Assembly: GCA_019648995.1 (NCBI GenBank)
Contig: BLXT01008064.1
Coordinates: 2,266,774 to 2,298,203, forward strand
Source of the DNA: Plakobranchus ocellatus
Lineage: Eukaryota; Mollusca; Gastropoda; Plakobranchidae
DNA length: 31,430 nucleotides
Reading direction: 5' to 3'
The notes under the pieces were generated by a model. The model ran no database searches and was not told the origin of the DNA. It saw only the letters and a program-made list of their open reading frames with translations. A program made the position numbers and the translations under genes. Positions 1 to 11,057 of the stretch are shown here, piece by piece. Each line of letters opens with the position of its first letter. Position 1 is the stretch's first letter.

Positions 1-680
1 ACCCCTATGCATTCCCGCCCAGACAACCGAAAAAACTTACACATCCCCTGTCTTTGTTTCGCTCCTCCTCACCCCCTTATAATCTCCAAGACCACTCACA
101 TATCCTCCTACCTCCGCCTCAAGCCCCCGCCATCCCCAATCCTCCCTTGTCCTGAAAATTGACATTTTACATTCACTTAAAAAAAAAAAAAGACAAAAAA
201 AAAAAAAACCTTCCCTTCCATGCCCAAAACCATTATTCCAATTTCAAACAAAATCGTCCTCTCTTCCTCCTCTTTCCTCATTGTCTCCAAGACCCAACCG
301 TTTTTCTTTCATCCAGGAACCGAAAGGACATCAGACAGACTGGCGCCTGAAAAATCGCCTGGAGTATCTTTGTAATTTTTTTTTGTGTTATGAGTCAGTC
401 CTGACTGATGCGGACATTGGTGCCTTCATTTTGCCTTCACATCAGAGACTAAACCTAAGAAAACGAAACGGTTACATCCCAATGATGTTTTAAGTATTGT
501 TATTATTTTTTGTTTATATTTATTATTTTAATACCTATTCGTATTATAAAGGACGGCAACTGCAAGTACAACTTTATAGATGTGCGATTGAGTAATTTCT
601 TGATGCATGAAGAACAATGAAATAATCAGTCAAGTAAGTAACTTGCTGTAAAAATTTGTATTTCGCATTTTCACATTTAA
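1..680. other. Intergenic, no gene recognised; pyrimidine-rich start and poly-A tracts
   Basis: Positions 1-155 are strongly C/T-rich on the plus strand, with no open frame of interest. Two poly-A tracts lie at about 178-208. The short ORFs here have no recognisable domain and look like chance. I see no gene, RNA or element I can name. Confidence 0.5.
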
Positions 681-689
681 ATAAAATAA

Positions 690-1140
690 GAGCTTCTACC
701 ACCACTGGTGCTATTGCTGCTACTTCTGTTTCTGCTTCTGCTGCTGCTGCTACAACTGCTACTATAGCTACTACTACCAACACTTTCATTATCCCTACCA
801 CTACAACTGCTACTATTAATATTACTTATACTTTTAATACTACTGCTTACTAAAGTGATTACTGCTACTATTGCTGCGGCTGCTTATGCTGCTACTGCTG
901 CTACTTATGCTGCTGCTACTGCTGCTTCTACTGCTGCTGCTACTGCTGCTATTGCTGCTGCTACTGCTGCTGCTACTGCTGCTATTGCTGCTGCTACTGC
1001 TGCTGCTTATGCTGCTGCTACTGCTGCTGCTACTGCTGCTACTGCTGCTGCTTATGCCACTATTACTACTATTCCTACTGTTGCTGCTCTTCCTTCTTCT
1101 TCTCCTCCTTCTATTCCTCCTCCTCCTCCTCCTCCTCTTC

Positions 1141-1216
<76 letters not shown>
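690..1216. repeat. Composite trinucleotide repeat block (CTG/GCT-type, then CCT, then CTA)
   Basis: A run of trinucleotide-periodic DNA. Positions about 855-1060 are an interrupted mix of ACT, GCT and ATT triplets, 1085-1140 are CTT/CCT triplets, and 1141-1216 are an almost pure (CTA)n of about 25 copies. Because every unit is three bases, long frames stay open on both strands (poly-Leu, poly-Ala/Thr, poly-Ser). These are artefacts of the repeat and not evidence of a gene. Confidence 0.9.
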
Positions 1217-1444
1217 CACTTCTCAGAGTACTCACATTCAAAATATCAATTGGTGCTTTCAACAATGCTAGTTCATTGGATTACTGTGATGTCGATGGTA
1301 GATCCTACGAAGAAAAAAATCTATGTTGAGGTAAGTTTGTTGCAGAAGTGTTTAAGCGTCCTGCTCATATGAAAGAGGATGCGAAACGCGCGGATGTAAT
1401 CAGATTCTTTGGTCACCAGGATCGACTCATGCCTTGCAATTAAT

Positions 1445-1790
1445 AAATACCCTGGGACTGGAATCTTCAGTCTAATTCTAACTTGAACCCATTAAAATGT
1501 TTTTGGACTGAACATATTAGTCTGATTTTACACTGGATCCACTGACAGGTTTATGAGACCCAGCTAGTTCATTGAGATCCTGCTTTGAATCCGCTAACAT
1601 GTCTGTGGGACTGGACTTGACAGTCTGATTCTAACCCAAACCCCAAATATATCTGGAAGATTCGACCATTTTGGTTCTAGTTTTAATTCTAATTCTACTA
1701 ACATGTTGGTTGAACGCGACTATTTATTTTCATTCAAAGTCGAATCCACTAAAATAATCTGTGAGAGTCGATCTTTCATCTGATTACAAA
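1445..1790. repeat. Decayed tandem repeat, unit about 52 bp, roughly 6.5 copies
   Basis: A motif of the form GGACTGGA, AGTCTGATTCTA, then GAATCCACTAACATGT recurs about every 51-52 bases, near 1453, 1504, 1556, 1606, 1657, 1712 and 1763. Each copy differs at many positions, so this is an old minisatellite. No coding potential is seen. Confidence 0.6.
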
Positions 1791-3640
1791 TTTTCTTTAG
1801 AGGATCATCGTAGATTTCTCTAATGTTTGAAACCCATTTACCATCTCATTATATCCGCAGGGCTGTTACAAGCACATTTCAGTGAAGTTTCTTTTCCTCA
1901 CTTCTCTTCCTTTTTAAGAAATAGGGATTCTTTTATTTAAACAAATCGTCTTCGTATTTTTCTTCCTCAATACTCTCCCTTTCTATGCATTGATTTGAAT
2001 GGCAGCTCTTGAATCCTCTTCCAGGTTTAAATAAATACTCGTCTTGATTAGAAACAAAAAAGATGAAACGCAAGGTGCTGCTCATGAAGGTGAGGTCACA
2101 CTAATGTTTCTCTCAAATCTTAAAAAAATCTTTAAAATGGCAAGAAAATGGATTATAAGTAAAAGTATCTGAGTCTAGTGGATGATATAAAAATTATATG
2201 AGTTCATCTCGTATATTTCATGTTGAGACCAAATCGCAATAACAATCATAGAATTAGTATGGATGTAATTTATGTTGCCAGCTATATGTATGTCAGCACC
2301 ATTTTAACAATTTGTCAAAACATTGAAATTTTTTATTATTTTGGCTCAATTTATTGAAGCGCTTTATTACCTTCTGGGTATCTCAAGTTTTGTGGTCATG
2401 TCGAGTTCTGACGCCCGTTAGAATAGAGAATACGAGACGTTGAAAATTATGTAATCCTGCTTCAAAGTATTATCTAAACATCCTAATCACATATTATGTG
2501 TCTCTGAGCAGATTACTCCCTAGAGCTTTTAGTGAGACTCTACCTTCAACTTGAACCAAAGAAGAAATTCAAAATTATAATTTTAGTTGGAAGATGCCAC
2601 TGACGCCCAGACCTAAAGGTGGCCTAAAAGTCTGAAGTCAAATTATTGTCGGGTGGCTTATTATGCACAAAAAAGCGAACTAGGCTAATAAATTATGCCT
2701 CTAAACCCTTAAGCATTCGACATTTAAAAGAAAAAAAAGATAAAATAATGTCAAGATGTACAAGTGAGTAACAGATGATGACAAGATAGCCGGTATTGTC
2801 TGTTTTATGTTTATTACTTACTAAGGTCAGAAGATACCCACTCCCCTTGCTGATCTATGTTATGGATGCCTTGGATAAGCATCATGAAAAGCAAGTGGAA
2901 ATGACGCGTGCAGTGAGGATCAAGATGTTTACGATGTTAGGTAGAGACAGCTGTGGTGATGATTATCGATGTGTGCGATGATTGCTTTGGGATACAGTGA
3001 GACCGGAAAATGAGCAGTTACCTATTATGCTGTCTAACTAAGGGAAAGTCACAAAGTAATTTTTCTATACATAACAAAGACTGATAGCTAAACAGAAGAT
3101 AATTTATACAGGTAGATAGGTAGCTAGTTGATTATATAGATGGGTAAATGGGCTGAAAAGAAAAAGCATTACACAGATAAACTTGGTGTAGACGAAGGTT
3201 GTGAGGGTGTGAGAGGGTGGCGGCAGGAGCAAGGCCTACATTTTTCCTCTAAGTAGAATTCTTTTCTTCTTCATCCAATCATCTTTTCCAAGCCCAGCGG
3301 AGCCCAAAACTGGACTTCATCAAGGTTGCAATGATGCTGTATCACTCAAAACCAATAAACTGTCAGCTTATAATGCGTATTTCATATCTATTTTTACATA
3401 CTGGTATTATGAATTTATTTGTCCAGGTTAGCATGGTGGCTTTGCAAGCGCAATGGAAAGGCTATCAAAATTTCTCTGAAATCTGTGAAGCTCTGTCTGT
3501 TGCGGCTTCGAGTTCCGAGCTCATCACAAACCTGACGAGAACCAAAAAGTCTGAGTTTCTTTTAAAATGGATGGACAAAAACGCATGTTTACGTTAGTTC
3601 GACATTTTACTTAAATTTTAAATTGAGGCTAGTTTGATCT
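1791..3640. other. Intergenic, nothing recognised
   Basis: AT-rich unique-looking sequence. ORFs of 61 codons (2796-2981) and 88 codons (3331-3597) on the plus strand show no domain, signal peptide or convincing splice context. I would not annotate either as a gene. Confidence 0.45.
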
Positions 3641-3649
3641 CCATTGCTA

Positions 3650-3830
3650 TCTTAGTGCGGCGACGACAGTGCAGGGCGCAGGTTTTAGCAACCTTGCCTC
3701 GAAATGTGCTGCAACATTTTTTTCTAATCGCGGCTTCGAATCCGCCTCTTTAGCCCGGCTCGGGTTGAGCTTATTTAGAGAGAGCTCAGCTATGAGACTC
3801 GGACAAAAATTATTTCACGGAGCATATAAG
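3650..3830 (+). mobile_element. Possible tRNA-derived SINE
   Basis: A good pol III B box, GGCTTCGAATCC, lies at about 3732-3743. A weak A-box-like stretch (GGGCGCAGG) lies about 60 bases upstream, near 3675. The segment is GC-richer than its surroundings and is followed by a non-tRNA body running past 3790. No poly-A tail or target-site duplication could be fixed. A decayed tRNA pseudogene is the alternative. Confidence 0.4.
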
Positions 3831-4975
3831 AAAGGGCTGGGGCAATAGTCTTTTCAAACCATTCTATGAAACTGTTGAAAAAGAACGATAATCTACCCAT
3901 TGTGTAAGTGTCGCGAGAAACAGGGCACATAAAACAACAACAACAACAAAAAAAGAAAGTTTTCGCAGTTTATCAGCGCTGATTTGGTGTACATGATGTT
4001 AATTTTTTGCCCACGTCAATTTCTTTTCGCCGTTTAAATTTAGTCTTGGCGTTATCGAAAGATTATAATTACTCATACAATTCTCTCATTGTATCTCATA
4101 TCTCTAAATAAAAAGCTATCAATATTAGCTCTTTAATGGTATTTCGATTAAAGCTTTAAAATTTGCTGAATGAAAAATTGCCTTTGGCAGAATTGTTCCC
4201 GTAAGCGTAAGTGTGCAAGAGTGCATAAAATGAATTGTTATCTCAACAATGAAATAACCAGAAACAGAATTAATATAGAAGAAGTTATTGCTTTATGGGT
4301 TGTGAATGAATAGTTGCGTGATATTTATGGTTTCATGGTTCACTGTTTTTATTTTTTCTGTGGGTTTAGTGACAAAGGCGAGATAAATCAGAGCTTACAA
4401 ACATTATCTACTGAACCAATACAATTTAGAAGTAATGAATATATTATTATTCACTGACCGATTATTTTCGCTATTTTTTGGTCATGTATATAAAATGTTT
4501 TTCGGCTTACCAAGTGACACGTTTTGCAAACAATTCGAAAAGAAATGTGGTGACGTTTGCCTATTAATATTAAAAATTAAGAAGATTACGCATGGTGCTA
4601 TGGAGAAGACGCGAATCAGAAAAAATACGAAGAGGCTTTTATTGATCCCTGTTTGCTCATGAAATTGCCTAGACTATTTAGATTTTGACGTTTTGACTAA
4701 AACGCCAACATTGTGGCCCCAACATTCTCGTCTAACCGACTTGTGGCGGATATCGGAAAACAGTAACTACCTATCGCGGGTGTGATAAATACACACTGTC
4801 GTTTGCTGGGAGTATTGGGTTGACATTGGGAGTTATCTCCCTCGTCCATCTCGATCAATCGATGAGGAGAGGTGAGACTGATGTGGTGGTGGTGGTGGTG
4901 GTAGTAAGGCCAACTGTACACATCTGTTGTAAGCGCGAGTTACATTTCCTCGACAAACCTGCAGTATTATAAATA
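3831..4975. other. Intergenic, nothing recognised apart from a short GGT run
   Basis: Unique-looking AT-rich DNA. A (GGT)n run of about 7 copies is at 4882-4903. The 75-codon plus-strand ORF at 4435-4662 has no recognisable domain. Confidence 0.4.
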
Positions 4976-4976
4976 C

Positions 4977-5094
4977 GCTTTATTCAATAAGCAACGCAAC
5001 CTGCAAGGGTAGATTCATGTTCTAGAAGAATGTACAGTTTACTCAACAGGCAACACAACTTGAAAAGATAAATTCATGTTCTTTGTAAAACTCC
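4977..5094 (+). repeat. Two-copy tandem duplication, unit about 58 bp
   Basis: The block starting near 4979 (TTTATTCAATAAGCAACGCA) recurs near 5037 (TTTACTCAACAGGCAACACA), and both copies run on to ATTCATGTTCT. The offset is 58 bases, with about 80 percent identity by eye. Confidence 0.6.
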
Positions 5095-5259
5095 AAACCT
5101 TTTTATAATACTGTCAGTCACACATGCAAGCTGGTAAAGGAATTTACATTTGGATTATAAAAACTCCTGGTATCGTTTTCATTTTGGATTCAGTTGGACT
5201 GTTCGCTGCGGTTTTCTTTTGGATGACTGCAAGGATTATACGATTAAATTTTGTAAGTG

Positions 5260-5263
<4 letters not shown>

Positions 5264-5318
<55 letters not shown>

Positions 5319-5460
5319 AGTCTATCGCTATCGCTCTCTTTCTTTGTCTCGCTCTCTCTTGCTCTATTTTTCGCTCCCCCTCTCTCCTCTCTCTCTCTAT
5401 TTTCTCTTTTTTATCTCTCTCTCCTCTCTCTCTCTCTATTTTCTCTTTTTTATCTCTCTC

Positions 5461-5496
<36 letters not shown>

Positions 5497-5556
5497 AATC
5501 TATCGGTATCTCTCTCTTTCTTTGACTCGTTCTTTCTTGCTCTATTTTTCGCTCCC

Positions 5557-5597
<41 letters not shown>

Positions 5598-5764
5598 TTT
5601 CTCTTTTTTATCTCTCTCTCTCCTCTCTCTCTCTCTTAGTTCTCTCTCTCTCCATTCTCTTTTTCTCTCTGCTCTCTCTCTCTTAGTTCTCTCTCTCTCC
5701 ATTCTCTTTTTCTCTCTCTCTCTCTCTCTCTCTGTTTCTCTGTCCCCCTCTCTCTCTCTCACTT
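5264..5764. repeat. CT-rich microsatellite with nested larger duplications
   Basis: About 500 bases of (CT)n with short CTAT interruptions. Inside it, a ~180-base block containing TCTTTCTTTG, TTGCTCTATTTTTCGCTCCC and ATTTTCTCTTTTTTA occurs twice (from about 5319 and from about 5500). A smaller block with CTTAGTTCTCTC and CCATTCTCTTTTTCTC also occurs twice (about 5633 and 5681). The long Ser/Leu and Arg/Glu frames are repeat artefacts. Confidence 0.9.
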
Positions 5765-5769
5765 TTTAT

Positions 5770-7210
5770 TGCTCACTTTTTTAAAAATAAATTTTCATCA
5801 CTCCCAATACTTATCACGCGTGAATGTTGTTAGTATTTTACTAGAAGCATTCATCCTCTAACTTGATAATAGTTTAATTTCCATCTACAGGCGTAAAATT
5901 ACATTCAAACTTGTTATTTTAAAGCATCAATAGCACAAGGAATTCGTGTTATGTTTCATAAAACCCTTTTTCAATAAATATATCAAAGTTTGAAAAAAAA
6001 AAACCTCAATATTAAAAAAGTTTAAAACATCAGCTAAAATAAATATTAGCAAGGTAAACCAACACAGTGTAAGCGCCTGGCCTTTATGTCATTTCAGTAA
6101 AGTTGTTATAACAATTTACAGCATAAAGAATATGCATTATTATCGCCATCACCGCCGTCGCCTTCGCTGTCACACTGATCGTTGTCATACCTCGACAATA
6201 CACCTATATTGAGCATCACCATCCCAATCATCATAGTCATCATTTTCATCACTATCCTAGGTATAGTAATACAAAAATAACACCTAACTATCACAACAGA
6301 CAGTGATACCTTGTTACCCGAATAAGATCTAGTTATTGTGGACTTTCCCAGTATATAAGTCACATAATTTCCCCAAAAGACGCATTTTTCTTAACTCACG
6401 TAGAAAGCTGAAGGGTTTGCGGCATGGGTAATGCGGCCATTTGAAATGTGAGTAACAGCTGTGTAGTGTATCGTACTCAAACTGTACAGTGTGTAACATT
6501 ATCTACTCTTGCTTACATTCGAAGGTAAGCTTAACTCAATGTAAAGCCATTGGATATTTAGATTGATCTGTTTCATTCAGCCATAGTCCCACCTTTCATT
6601 TACAAAGCATTATAATTGTTTGTCCACTTTGATTTGGAAATTTACCGGTTGTTACTTATTTCCCTTCCTATAGCTGTTTTCCCAATGCATTTATACAATA
6701 TCTTGCTGCTATACGGTGCAGAAGCGATATTTGAAAACAATTTTTTTAATGATAAGAAACTGAGCTTAAATTTATGCTTAGCATTATTTTGAAGTGCACA
6801 AGTAAATGTGTTTTATTCTGAGATGATCTCAAGCTTTTAGGCCAGCGCTAATAGATCTGTCCCTGTAGACCCCAGGACGCGTTCTCTAGCTGGCTAGTTG
6901 CAACACCAAATTGGTATTTTATGAAGAAGAACGATTGTTCCTCTATGTGTTTATGTGCATTGTTTTGAGAAAGAAAAAGTCCAACACATTTAGGAAAAGA
7001 TGTGAAAACAGCGCAATTTGATAGAGACTGCGTTTTGTTTCGTTTATATTTAAAACTTGTTAAAAACGGTTTTGTTCCGAAAAGCATTAAATTGGGAGGC
7101 TGTGGCTTTTATTTCGAAAAAAGATTATAAAACTTCCCCTGTATAGGATGACCATGAGATAGGATCTTTGACTTATTTATGTCACCCTGTGTTATATCTG
7201 ATTCCGTTTT
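5770..7210. other. Intergenic, nothing recognised
   Basis: AT-rich sequence with no tandem structure or recognisable coding region. The minus-strand ORFs of 85 codons (6106-6363) and 79 codons (6848-7087) show no domain. Confidence 0.4.
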
Positions 7211-7214
7211 TTAT

Positions 7215-7785
7215 TGACCTCTAATCTAATCATAGCCTGGAGCCTGAGCCCAAACATGGCCTGGTGACTAAACTTAATCTTAGCCTGGCTTCTCAACTCA
7301 AGCTTAGCCTAGCACCTGAGCCCAATCTTCGCCTGATTCTAAAATCAAGCTTAACCTAGGAACTAAACCTAAGCTTAACCTACTACCTGAACCCTTGCTT
7401 GGCCTGGCGTCTAAACTAAAGCTTATCATGGCGTCTGAACCGAGGCTTGGCCTGGTATTGAAGTTCAAGTTTTGCCTGGTGTGTAAACACAAGCCTAGCC
7501 CGGCTTCTAAGCACAGGCGTGGCCTAGCATCTTAATCCAAGCCTGGGCTGGTGCCTGAACAAATTCTTGGCCTGGCGTCAAATCCCAAGTGTGAGCTAAC
7601 ACCAGAGCCCAAGCTTGGCCTGGTGTCCAAACCCACGTGAAGCTTGGCTTCTAAACCAAAGATCGGTTCGCGTCTCAAGCTTGGCTTAGTGTCTAAGCTC
7701 AAGTTTGACCTGGTGTTTAAACCCAAGCTCAGCCTAGCGCCGAGACCCAGGCTTGGCATTGCGCCTGAAGCCAAGCTTGGCCCTT
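7215..7785. repeat. 24-bp minisatellite, about 23 degenerate copies
   Basis: A unit close to AGCTTGGCCTGGTGTCTAAA plus four bases repeats every 24 bases with few length changes (one short copy near 7670). The unit is eight codons, so several frames remain open. The minus strand reads as an octapeptide repeat (core LGLDTRPS), for example at 7532-7774. There is no splice context or neighbouring coding sequence, so I treat it as non-coding. Confidence 0.8.
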
Positions 7786-7904
7786 TGGATATTTTTACAT
7801 CCTCACCTGGGATCTATGAAAATAGTCAAACCGTCATACGCCTTACTTCTTACAAATCAAAGCAATGCCAGAGGTAGCCATGTTTTCACATGCTTTTGTT
7901 TTGT

Positions 7905-8040
7905 TCCATTAGCCCTCCCACAACAGGCTTTCAGGCTTTCAGGCTCTCGTTAAGACGAGGCATAGGTGCGAACTCAAACCGGCGACAGAAAGTTTCATCG
8001 CAGATTCTTTAGCTATTGGGTCATCAACGTTCCGTATCTA
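7905..8040 (-). mobile_element. tRNA-derived SINE copy, minus strand
   Basis: Read on the minus strand, an A-box-like TGATGACCCAATAGC (about 8013-8028) is followed by a B-box-like CGGTTTGAGTTCGCACC (about 7966-7983) and the tail CTTAACGAGAGCCTGAAAGC, with the AGCCTGAA part repeated. The same tail (CTTAACGAAAGGCCTGAAAG) follows the B box of the plus-strand copy at 30259-30425, so both belong to one family. Confidence 0.55.
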
Positions 8041-8568
8041 CATCCAGGCAAAATGCGATACACTATTCACAACAATCAATTGGTTTAAATTAAAACTACT
8101 AGTAAAATAGTAATCAGAGGTTTGATAATAAATCGATGTTAAATTTCTCGCATATTTCAAGCTTAATGAAAAAAATATGAGTGGTTTTTTTTTTTAGTTA
8201 AATACTTTCTGTATAAATATTGTCTTCTCCTTTAGTCACTTGCCTGAAACAGACATTTTTCGGTTAGGTTTGAATCTGCAGATTCGACCTGATCCACACC
8301 TGGCCTAATGAAATCGTCACACACACACAGGGCTTTTCAATCGTTTAGAACAACTAGAGTCCGGCGCCCAGAGTAGAGTCGGCATGGTGTGTATTGAAAG
8401 AGGATTACGCAAGGCTGCGATATTTTCTATGCAATGACACAACGTTTACCGTTGTGGAAAGATTTCTTTATCTCAAAGTAATGACAGAGAATATTAAGTC
8501 GCCTTAATCTCTATCTATAGTTAAAGCCTTTCAATTAACTAGTAGCTGAATAACCCGTCCTACGACTC

Positions 8569-8571
<3 letters not shown>
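8041..8571. other. Intergenic, nothing recognised
   Basis: Unique-looking sequence with no ORF of note, no tandem repeat and no recognisable element. Confidence 0.4.
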
Positions 8572-8618
<47 letters not shown>

Positions 8619-8630
8619 AGAAAGAGAGAG
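8572..8630. repeat. (AG)n microsatellite with internal poly-G
   Basis: Pure AG dinucleotides run from 8572 to about 8608, followed by a G run of about ten bases and a short AG/AAAG tail. Confidence 0.95.
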
Positions 8631-8754
8631 TAGATAAGTTACAGCACAAATAACCCAAGTATCGACATGATATTCTGCTTTATAATGTAAATATAGTTGA
8701 ACTCTAAAATCAAGATCTGAGTAACGTGCAGGCCATATGAAAGAAAATGAGATA

Positions 8755-8757
<3 letters not shown>

Positions 8758-8816
<59 letters not shown>
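8758..8816. repeat. (TA)n microsatellite
   Basis: About 29 uninterrupted TA units, self-complementary and cruciform-prone. Confidence 0.95.
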
Positions 8817-8817
<1 letters not shown>

Positions 8818-8819
8818 TA

Positions 8820-10200
8820 TAAATCTAAAATGAGATGCCGATTGAGATGTTCCCTTTATCTATTCATGATTGAGCTAGGTTAAAAATAAAACAACTCAGA
8901 AACAAGAAAATTGTTACGGTTTCAACAGCTTATGATTGTTTAAAGTTTCACCTTTTTTTTAACAATGCTTATTTTAAATAAAAAGTAATGTCTTCATTAT
9001 ATATTGCATATGTTTATGCACCTACCTGCCAACTTTCATGTTACTGAGTTGTGTGATAATTTAATTTACGACTGGAGTTAGATTGAATTTGAAAAAGAAA
9101 AGCAAACAAAAGCAAAAAAGTAAAACATACCTCGATAGCGAAACAAAACAAAGATTGTAATGCAGACTTCCGCAAAAAGGGGGAGGTTATTGTGTTGATT
9201 GATAAAATTTGCCCAGAAACTGAACAATGCATTGACAGAATCTGGTTTAAAATATTGGTCAGTTCGGATTAAACGCAAATAGAGAACGTTAGTGAAATAT
9301 GAGATGCGTTGACAGCATTGCTATAAAAAAAAAAAGAAAAGAAAAAGAAACAAACTTTCGATTGTTTCACAACAATCATTTATATGACTAAGAATAAATT
9401 CAAGAAGTTATTCTTAGATAGGAAGAAAAGTCATTTCAATACCCTAATATGTAATTAGTCTTGTTTTATGTATTTTCGTATTCAGCTATTGCAGAATTAT
9501 ATTTATAGCTTTACTCTAACCCAATCAGATAGTATAATATAGATGGCAGGCGTATTAAACTACTCAAGTCGTTATTCACAAAACAGGCATTTCGAGGTTT
9601 GTTTGATACGTGATGTGATATATTTGGGAAATAAAGCAAGATTTTATGATAATATATTGCAAGCTTATTCAAGTACACGTCACAGTTTTGACTAGTATCC
9701 CCTCCCTCTTCCTCAAAAGAAAGAAAGAAAAAAGATTAAAATCGTAAAAAAGTAAACAACAACCAAAAAATGTCTGACTGCTCTGAACGTATCTGAAATA
9801 AAAAAGAAGAGAAGGTAAAATCATAACCTTGTTAAGGAGTCTGCAGTCAACAATTAAGAAACAACAATTTGGAGATGATTGGACCGGTAGAGTTTCGATG
9901 ACGCACAGAATTGTAATGGATATCTCTCTGTTACTAAGGCGATGCAGGTAAAGAAAGTGGTAACTGAGAGGACAAACCAGAATTATAGATTCAGTCTCTT
10001 TCAGTAGCTGCCTATGTCGTGTGTTGTAAGCCTGGCATCTGAGGACGGCTAAAAAGTTAACCCCCTTGAAGAGTCAAAGAAAGAAACAACCCAAAAATCA
10101 AACAAATGCTTAAAGAAAAAGGAAAAAAATTGAATGGCTCATAAGTTACCAAAAACTAAAAATAAAAGGCTAAGGAGGAAAAAAAAAGAAAAGATGCACC
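8820..10200. other. Intergenic, nothing recognised
   Basis: AT-rich sequence with several A-rich stretches (for example 9324-9350 and 10080-10195). No coding region or structured repeat is seen. Confidence 0.4.
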
Positions 10201-10204
10201 TGAG

Positions 10205-10561
10205 TCAGCCTTGTCTATTGGCTGGCCTATGGGGATGGAGTTCGACTTCACGTAAACATCTAAGGACAGTATCACGATTGATATTCCGTGATCCTCGAAA
10301 GTTTTCGGCAGTTGATTGTACTGTGAGGAAACGACTGCGAAGATGCTGCAATTGCATAAAGCGGTCCTCCGCATGTGTGGTAATTCTTGGTCTTCTAGAA
10401 CGTGTTATGTCTGTGGTCACACCTTGTTGTTGAAAACGTTGCCACTGGCTGCGAATAATGCCACGTTGCAAATGAAAACGTCTTGCCTCTTCAGAAATGG
10501 ACACTCCTGTTTCCAGGTGACCAATTGCACGATTTCGCTGGTTTTCGTTTGATCGAGGCAT
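10205..10561 (-). pseudogene. Tc1/mariner-type transposase, N-terminal fragment
   Basis: A 118-codon minus-strand ORF starts MPRSNENQRNRAIGHLETG. It has the layout of the paired helix-turn-helix DNA-binding region of Tc1-like transposases: a first HTH with IGHLETGVSISEEARRF, a linker with the GRPR-like box SRRPRIT, then TTHAEDRFMQLQHLRSRFLT and a second HTH ending DTVLRCLREVELHPHRP. In intact members this leads into the DDE catalytic domain. Here a stop follows HPHRPANRQG, and beyond it (10130-10200) lies A-rich low-complexity sequence, so the catalytic part is missing. This is therefore a truncated, inactive copy. I could not identify terminal inverted repeats with confidence. Family recognition is from motif resemblance only. 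Confidence 0.7.
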
Positions 10562-11057
10562 TGTTATTATTCTACGTTGTGTTGTTTTTACTTTGGCAAA
10601 TACGCCACAAAATGGTAAAGATCACTTCACACACTTTAAAACGTTTTTTAAAAACTAAAAATGTGTGTGAAAAGTGGGTGCCAATAAAAACACGTTGTTT
10701 TTCCACGTGTAGCATGAAAAAGGGAGAGGTGAGTGAAAACATTTTAATTGTAATTAAATACTCACCCTAAAACAGCAAAACGCCAGTGAGTAGATTTCAC
10801 AGCTCATGTGCTGCGTAGTCAAAAATATAAAACTGGACACTTTCGTTTGCGTGAAATATAGAATATAATAATACAAACACGAAATTTAAGTGTATGAAAC
10901 AAAGTTGAACAAGCCAAACATGTCGTTTCAAACACAACAGTTCACTGACCACCGGAATGACTTTCAGATCGTTAAACGTGCTGGTCTGTTTGAAAGAATG
11001 CACCACTCGTGCTTTTTTCTCCTCTGGTTGTGTAAAATGAGGAATAATCTTTTGGCC
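10562..11057. other. Flank of the transposase fragment, with small palindromes
   Basis: Upstream of the transposase start there is an inverted repeat ACACGT/ACGTGT (about 10690-10710) and a larger one with arms GGTGAGT (10728-10734) and ACTCACC (10760-10766) around an AT-rich near-palindrome. These may be remnants of the element's terminal region. No gene is seen. Confidence 0.35.

Noticed and set aside
840-1329. Long poly-Leu, poly-Ala/Thr and poly-Ser ORFs on both strands
   Set aside because: They are frames through trinucleotide repeats, with no flanking coding sequence.
3331-3597. 88-codon plus-strand ORF
   Set aside because: No recognisable domain, signal peptide or splice context; length is within chance expectation.
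5124-5784. Leu/Ser-rich ORFs (plus) and Arg/Glu-rich ORF (minus)
   Set aside because: Produced by the (CT)n / (GA)n block; the composition mirrors the dinucleotide.
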